In this document: one piece after another, positions 5,394 to 9,383 of the stretch
Layout of the letters: every line of letters begins with the position of its first letter
Position numbering within the stretch: position 1 is the stretch's first letter
Source: an uncultured Porphyromonadaceae bacterium
GTDB taxonomy: Bacteria; Bacteroidota; Bacteroidia; Bacteroidales; Muribaculaceae
Assembly (NCBI GenBank): GCA_900546835.1
Contig: UREH01000091.1
Coordinates: 1-9,383 of the forward strand
Length of the DNA: 9,383 nt
Reading direction: 5' to 3'
Position numbers and translations under genes: made by a program
Notes under the pieces: model-generated
The model's database searches: none
The model's input: only the letters and a program-made list of their open reading frames with translations
Told to the model about the DNA's origin: nothing

Positions 5394-8300
5394 TTATTTA
5401 TATTCGTCCCAGCTCTTGATGTTGATGTCGTCGAGGCTGAGATGGGTAAATGCGTGGATGAACGTAGAGGCCAGACGGGCGTTGGTGAGCAGGGGGATGT
5501 TGAGGTCGATGGCGGCACGACGGATTTTATAGCCGTTGGAAAGTTCGGCCGACGAGAGATTCTTCGGCAGGTTGACAACCATGTCGATCAGCTTGTCGTG
5601 CATGAGGTCGAGCGCCTGCGGCTGACCTTCGGGCTCGGAAGGCCAGTAGACGCGCACGGCCGGTACGCCGTTCTCCGTAAGGAAGCGGTATGTACCTTCG
5701 GTAGCGTAGATTTTCAGTCCGTAGGCATGGAGCATGCGCGCGGCTTCGAGCATGTCGGCTTTCTGGCGCGGGGTGCCGGTGGAGAGCAGCACAGAGCGGC
5801 GCGGGATGCGGTGTCCGACCGAGAGCATCGATTTGAGCAGCGCCTCGTCGGTATCGTCGCCGATGCAGCCTACCTCGCCGGTCGACGCCATGTCGACGCC
5901 CAGCACGGGATCGGCACCTTGCAGGCGCGAGAAGCTGAACTGGGAGGCCTTGATGCCGACGTAGTCGAGGTCGAACAGCGATTTAGAGGGCTTCTCGACT
6001 TCCTCGCCGAGAATTACACGTGTAGCAAGCTCGATAAAGTTGAGCTTCAGCACTTTGGAGACGAACGGGAAACTGCGCGAGGCGCGCAGGTTGCATTCTA
6101 TCACCTTGATATCGTTGTTCTTGGCAAGGAACTGGATGTTGAAGGGTCCGGAAATGTTGAGCGCGCGGGCTATCTGCGCCGAAACTTTCTTGATGCGGCG
6201 CAAGGTCTCCACATAGAGTTTCTGTGGCGGAAACTGGATTGTGGCGTCGCCGGAGTGCACGCCGGCGAATTCGATATGCTCCGAGATGGCGTAAAGTTTG
6301 ATCTCGCCGTTCTGAGCTACGGCATCCATCTCTATCTCCTTGGCATTCTGGATAAATTCCGACACTACCACCGGATGCTGCTTGCTCACGTTGGCTGCAA
6401 GGCGCAGGAAGCGATGAAGCTCCTCCTCGTTGCTGCATACGTTCATTGCAGCGCCGGAAAGCACATAGCTGGGGCGTACGAGCACCGGGAACCCGACCTC
6501 GCGTATGAAGTCGTCGATGTCGGCGAAGCTCGTCAGCTCGCGCCAGCGCGGCTGGTCGATGCCGAGGCGGTCGAGCATAGCCGAGAATTTGTGGCGGTCC
6601 TCGGCGTTGTCGATGCTCTCGGCCGAGGTGCCGAGGATGTTCACTCCGGCATCGTCGAGGCGTGTGGCCAGGTTGTTCGGTATCTGGCCGCCTACCGAGA
6701 GGATTACGCCGTGGGGCTGCTCAAGTTCGAGGATATCCATCACACGCTCGTAGGTAAGTTCGTCGAAATACAGGCGGTCGCACATGTCGTAGTCGGTCGA
6801 CACGGTCTCGGGGTTGTAGTTGATCATCACCGAGCGCCATCCGCGCTCTTTCACGGTGAGCAGGGCGTTGACCGAACACCAGTCGAATTCCACCGACGAG
6901 CCGATGCGGTAGGCGCCGGACCCGAGCACCACCACCGAGCGGTGGTCGTGCAGGTATTCCACGTCGTTGGTCAAACCGTTGTAGGTGAGGTAGAGGTAGT
7001 TGGTCATCGCGGGATATTCGGCCGCGAGGGTATCGATCTGTTTTACCACGGGCACGATGCCGAACTGCTTGCGCAGGGCGCGCACGGCCAGGCCGTCGGC
7101 TATGGAGTCGAAGGCGTTCTTGCGGATGGCACGGGCCACCTGGAAGTCGCTGAAGCCCTGCTGCTTGGCGGTACGCAGCAGCGCCTCGGTAAGGGCGTCG
7201 AAACTGTCGACTGCCTCGAGCTCGCGCTCGGTGGCGATTATGTGGTGGAGTTTTTCGAGAAACCAGCGGTCGATTTTCGTCAGTTCGTGGATGCGCTCCA
7301 CGGTATACCCCTCGCGCATGGCCTTGGCCACCACGAAGATGCGCTTGTCGGTGGGCTCGCGCAGGGCTTCGTCCATGTCGGCCACTTCGAAGTCGCGGTT
7401 GCCGACGAAGCCGTGCATACCCTGACCGATCATGCGCAGGCCTTTCTGGATTACCTCCTCGAAGGTGCGTCCGATGGCCATAACCTCGCCGACGGATTTC
7501 ATCGACGAACCGATCTGGCGCCTTACGCCATGGAATTTGCCGAGGTCCCAGCGAGGAATCTTGCAGACGATATAGTCGAGTGCCGGCTCGAAGAAAGCGG
7601 TGGTATCTTTCGTCACGGAGTTCTTCAGCTCGAACAGTCCGTAGCCGAGTCCGAGTTTTGCGGCCACGAAAGCCAGGGGATAGCCTGTAGCTTTCGATGC
7701 CAGAGCCGACGAGCGGCTGAGTCGGGCGTTTACCTCGATTACGCGGTAGTCCATCGAGTCGGGGTCGTAGGCATACTGCACGTTGCATTCGCCCACGATG
7801 CCTATATGACGGATAATCTTTATGGCGAGTTCGCGCAGGAAGTGGTAGTCGTCGTTGGAGAGTGTCTGCGAGGGTGCCACTACTATCGATTCGCCGGTGT
7901 GGATGCCCAGCGGATCGAAGTTTTCCATGTTGCAGACGGTGATGCAGTTGTCGTAGCGGTCGCGCACCACCTCGTATTCCACCTCTTTCCACCCTTTGAG
8001 CGATTTCTCCACGAGCACCTGTGGCGAAAACGAGAATGCTTTCTCAGTGAGCGCGGTAAGCTCCTCGGCGTTGTCGCAGAAGCCGCTACCGAGGCCTCCG
8101 AGGGCATAGGCGGCGCGCACGATCACCCGGTAGCCGAGGCGTTCGGCTGCCTCGAGAGCCTGCGCGGTAGTGCTCACGGCCTCGCTCTTTATGGTTTTTA
8201 CGTCGATTTCGTCAAGTTTGCGCACGAAGAGTTCCCGGTCCTCCGTGTCCTTGATGGCCTGTACGGGGGTGCCGAGCACGCTTACACCATAGCGTTCCAG

Positions 8301-8615
8301 TACGCCCGACTCATAAAGCTCAACACCGCAGTTGAGCGCGGTCTGCCCTCCGAAGGCCAGAAGAATGCCGTCGGGGCGCTCTTTTTCTATCACGCGCTCC
8401 ACGAAGTAGGGCGTTACCGGCAGGAAGTATATTTTGTCGGCAAACCCGCTGGAGGTCTGCACGGTGGCGATGTTCGGATTGATGAGCACCGTGGCGATGC
8501 CCTCCTCTTTCATGGCTTTGAGAGCCTGGGAGCCGGAATAGTCGAACTCGCCGGCTTCGCCGATTTTCAGGGCGCCGCTGCCCAGCAGTATTACTTTGCT
8601 GATTTTCTTTTCCAT
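5394..8615 (-). CDS. carB: Carbamoyl phosphate synthase large subunit, CPS1/CAD-like
   Basis: Makes carbamoyl phosphate from bicarbonate, ammonia delivered by CarA, and two ATP, for pyrimidine and arginine synthesis. The 1073 residues match the family length. Order: carboxyphosphate ATP-grasp half (1 to about 400; R298 in IEVNARLSRSSALASKATG), oligomerisation region (about 400-555), carbamoyl-phosphate half (about 560-935; IECNLRASRSFPFVSK, 839-854) and MGS-like allosteric domain (about 940-1073). Several stretches (GSGALKIGEAGEFDYSG at 12-28, SSMKSVGEVMAIGRTFEE at 370-387, KQIDTLAAEYP at 525-535) resemble animal CPS1/CAD as I remember them more than E. coli CarB. In the allosteric domain the E. 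coli UMP loop NTTSGRR is replaced by NLPKNLS (1015-1021), and the ornithine-site residues E892 and H1039 correspond to A890 and P1041. The ATG at 8615 follows carA by 43 bases without a Shine-Dalgarno sequence. The gene uses no TTA, CTA or TCA codons, which leaves a long open frame on the opposite strand. Confidence 0.98.
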   Translation of the reverse strand: MEKKISKVILLGSGALKIGEAGEFDYSGSQALKAMKEEGIATVLINPNIATVQTSSGFADKIYFLPVTPYFVERVIEKERPDGILLAFGGQTALNCGVELYESGVLERYGVSVLGTPVQAIKDTEDRELFVRKLDEIDVKTIKSEAVSTTAQALEAAERLGYRVIVRAAYALGGLGSGFCDNAEELTALTEKAFSFSPQVLVEKSLKGWKEVEYEVVRDRYDNCITVCNMENFDPLGIHTGESIVVAPSQTLSNDDYHFLRELAIKIIRHIGIVGECNVQYAYDPDSMDYRVIEVNARLSRSSALASKATGYPLAFVAAKLGLGYGLFELKNSVTKDTTAFFEPALDYIVCKIPRWDLGKFHGVRRQIGSSMKSVGEVMAIGRTFEEVIQKGLRMIGQGMHGFVGNRDFEVADMDEALREPTDKRIFVVAKAMREGYTVERIHELTKIDRWFLEKLHHIIATERELEAVDSFDALTEALLRTAKQQGFSDFQVARAIRKNAFDSIADGLAVRALRKQFGIVPVVKQIDTLAAEYPAMTNYLYLTYNGLTNDVEYLHDHRSVVVLGSGAYRIGSSVEFDWCSVNALLTVKERGWRSVMINYNPETVSTDYDMCDRLYFDELTYERVMDILELEQPHGVILSVGGQIPNNLATRLDDAGVNILGTSAESIDNAEDRHKFSAMLDRLGIDQPRWRELTSFADIDDFIREVGFPVLVRPSYVLSGAAMNVCSNEEELHRFLRLAANVSKQHPVVVSEFIQNAKEIEMDAVAQNGEIKLYAISEHIEFAGVHSGDATIQFPPQKLYVETLRRIKKVSAQIARALNISGPFNIQFLAKNNDIKVIECNLRASRSFPFVSKVLKLNFIELATRVILGEEVEKPSKSLFDLDYVGIKASQFSFSRLQGADPVLGVDMASTGEVGCIGDDTDEALLKSMLSVGHRIPRRSVLLSTGTPRQKADMLEAARMLHAYGLKIYATEGTYRFLTENGVPAVRVYWPSEPEGQPQALDLMHDKLIDMVVNLPKNLSSAELSNGYKIRRAAIDLNIPLLTNARLASTFIHAFTHLSLDDINIKSWDEYK

Positions 8616-8658
8616 GCCGCTGTGTGGTGTAGGGAAGTGAGTGTGGGTTGTGGGAGTC

Positions 8659-9383
8659 TTATTTGTTCTTATGGTCGCGCACCATCTGGAGGAACTTGTC
8701 GAAGATGAATTCCGTGTCGCGCGGACCCGACGATGCCTCGGGGTGGAACTGGGCAGAGAACCAGGGCATCGTGCGGTGGCGGATACCCTCGTTGGTCCCG
8801 TCGTTCATGTTGACGAAGAGCGGTTCCCAGTCGGAGGGGAGTGTAGTGTCGTCGACGGCGAATCCGTGGTTCTGCGAAGTTACGTAGCAGGTGTTTGTCC
8901 CGGCCATGCGCACGGGCTGGTTGTGGCTGCGGTGGCCGTACTTAAGTTTGTAGGTAGTGGCTCCGGCGGCTTTGGCCAGCAGCTGGTTGCCCATGCAGAT
9001 ACCGCAGATTGGCTTGCCGGTGGCCATCGCCTTGCGGATATTGGCCACAGTGGCCTCGGCGAAGTCGGGGTTGCCCGGACCGTTGGATATGAATAGCCCG
9101 TCGTAGGGGATGTTGGTGAAATCATAGTCCCAGGGGACGCGTATCACCTTCACTCCGCGACGGGTGAGGCATCGGATAATATTGAATTTCGTGCCGCAGT
9201 CCACCAGCACGATGGTTTCCCCCCCTTCGCCGTGGATTTCCGGCTCGGTGCAGCTTACGGCGGCTATGAGGTTCTCGGCGTTGGGGTCGGAGAATTCAAC
9301 TTCGTCGGGGCTCTCGAAATAAATCTTGCCGAGCATCGACCCTTTCTCGCGCAGATGATTTGTCAGGGCGCGGGCGTCGATGC
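8659..9383 (-). CDS. carA: Carbamoyl phosphate synthase small subunit, 5'-truncated by window edge
   Basis: Glutamine amidotransferase subunit that hydrolyses glutamine and channels ammonia to CarB. The C-terminal 240 residues are visible. The first complete codon is at 9379-9381, and the sequence opens with IDARALTNHLREKGS, the end of the N-terminal CarA domain, so the Met codon at 9336 is internal. The class I amidotransferase domain shows ISNGPGNP (oxyanion region), the nucleophile Cys in GICMGNQ (codon at 8995-8997), and the His and Glu of the triad in SAQFHPEASSGP. E. coli CarA has GICLGHQ, so M and N replace L and H next to the Cys; as I recall, MGNQ is common in Bacteroidota. The catalytic Cys is kept, unlike in CPS1 of ureotelic animals, so glutamine should be the nitrogen donor. 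The start and promoter lie beyond base 9383. The stop is TAA at 8659-8661. Confidence 0.97.
   Translation of the reverse strand, partial: IDARALTNHLREKGSMLGKIYFESPDEVEFSDPNAENLIAAVSCTEPEIHGEGGETIVLVDCGTKFNIIRCLTRRGVKVIRVPWDYDFTNIPYDGLFISNGPGNPDFAEATVANIRKAMATGKPICGICMGNQLLAKAAGATTYKLKYGHRSHNQPVRMAGTNTCYVTSQNHGFAVDDTTLPSDWEPLFVNMNDGTNEGIRHRTMPWFSAQFHPEASSGPRDTEFIFDKFLQMVRDHKNK

Noticed and set aside
5342..5578. N-terminal extension of YraN to an ATG at 5578.
   Set aside because: It would overlap carB by 185 bases and encodes Ser/Thr/Pro-rich sequence absent from the family. The ATG at 5341 gives the usual family length.
5373..8708. A 1111-codon open frame on the + strand opposite carB.
   Set aside because: Its codons are in exact register with carB codons, so stops could arise only from TTA, CTA or TCA codons in carB, which this GC-rich gene avoids. 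The predicted protein is Val/His/Gly/Glu-rich without a recognisable domain, and carB on the other strand is certain.
9334..9336. ATG at 9336 as the start of carA.
   Set aside because: The frame stays open to the window edge and the 15 upstream residues (IDARALTNHLREKGS) match the conserved CarA N-terminal domain.
1..9383. CRISPR array, tRNA or rRNA gene, insertion sequence, defence or secretion system.
   Set aside because: No regularly spaced repeats, tRNA-like folds, transposase or defence-type genes were found on either strand. The coding content is housekeeping.

Overview
This window is an ordinary housekeeping stretch of a fairly GC-rich member of the Bacteroidota, most likely order Bacteroidales; the family (perhaps Muribaculaceae) is a guess. 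The clues are Bacteroidota-type -7 promoter boxes (TAnnTTTG), start codons without Shine-Dalgarno sequences, and the character of the proteins, such as a coiled-coil zinc-ribbon protein next to a Nif3 protein and a CarA with a GICMGNQ nucleophile motif.

Layout: two gene blocks point at each other, followed by a third. On the + strand are the 3' three quarters of aspS (cut by the window start), a Nif3-like dinuclear-metal protein 6 bases downstream, and a zinc-ribbon/coiled-coil protein. The last gene appears to have its own promoter inside the end of the Nif3 gene. A strong intrinsic terminator at 3088-3125 closes this block. On the - strand, converging on it, is a single MFS transporter gene with its own promoter and an odd hydrophilic N-terminal extension. 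Upstream of that, also on the - strand, is carA (cut by the window end), carB and yraN, spaced 43 and 52 bases apart, an apparent operon for carbamoyl phosphate synthesis with a nuclease-fold protein at its end.

How the genes work together: CarA releases ammonia from glutamine and CarB uses it with bicarbonate and two ATP to make carbamoyl phosphate for pyrimidine and arginine synthesis. AspRS charges tRNA-Asp. The Nif3-like, zinc-ribbon and YraN proteins are conserved but poorly understood. The MFS protein is probably an exporter of unknown substrate.

I do not see an undescribed multi-gene system here. The observations most worth following are the CarB sequence, which resembles animal CPS1/CAD more than E. 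coli CarB and has an E. coli-unlike allosteric pocket; two promoter cores sharing 13 of 14 bases, one embedded in coding sequence; a short structured stretch ending in the terminator that could be a small RNA or just a 3' UTR; and several inverted repeats in the intergenic gaps.
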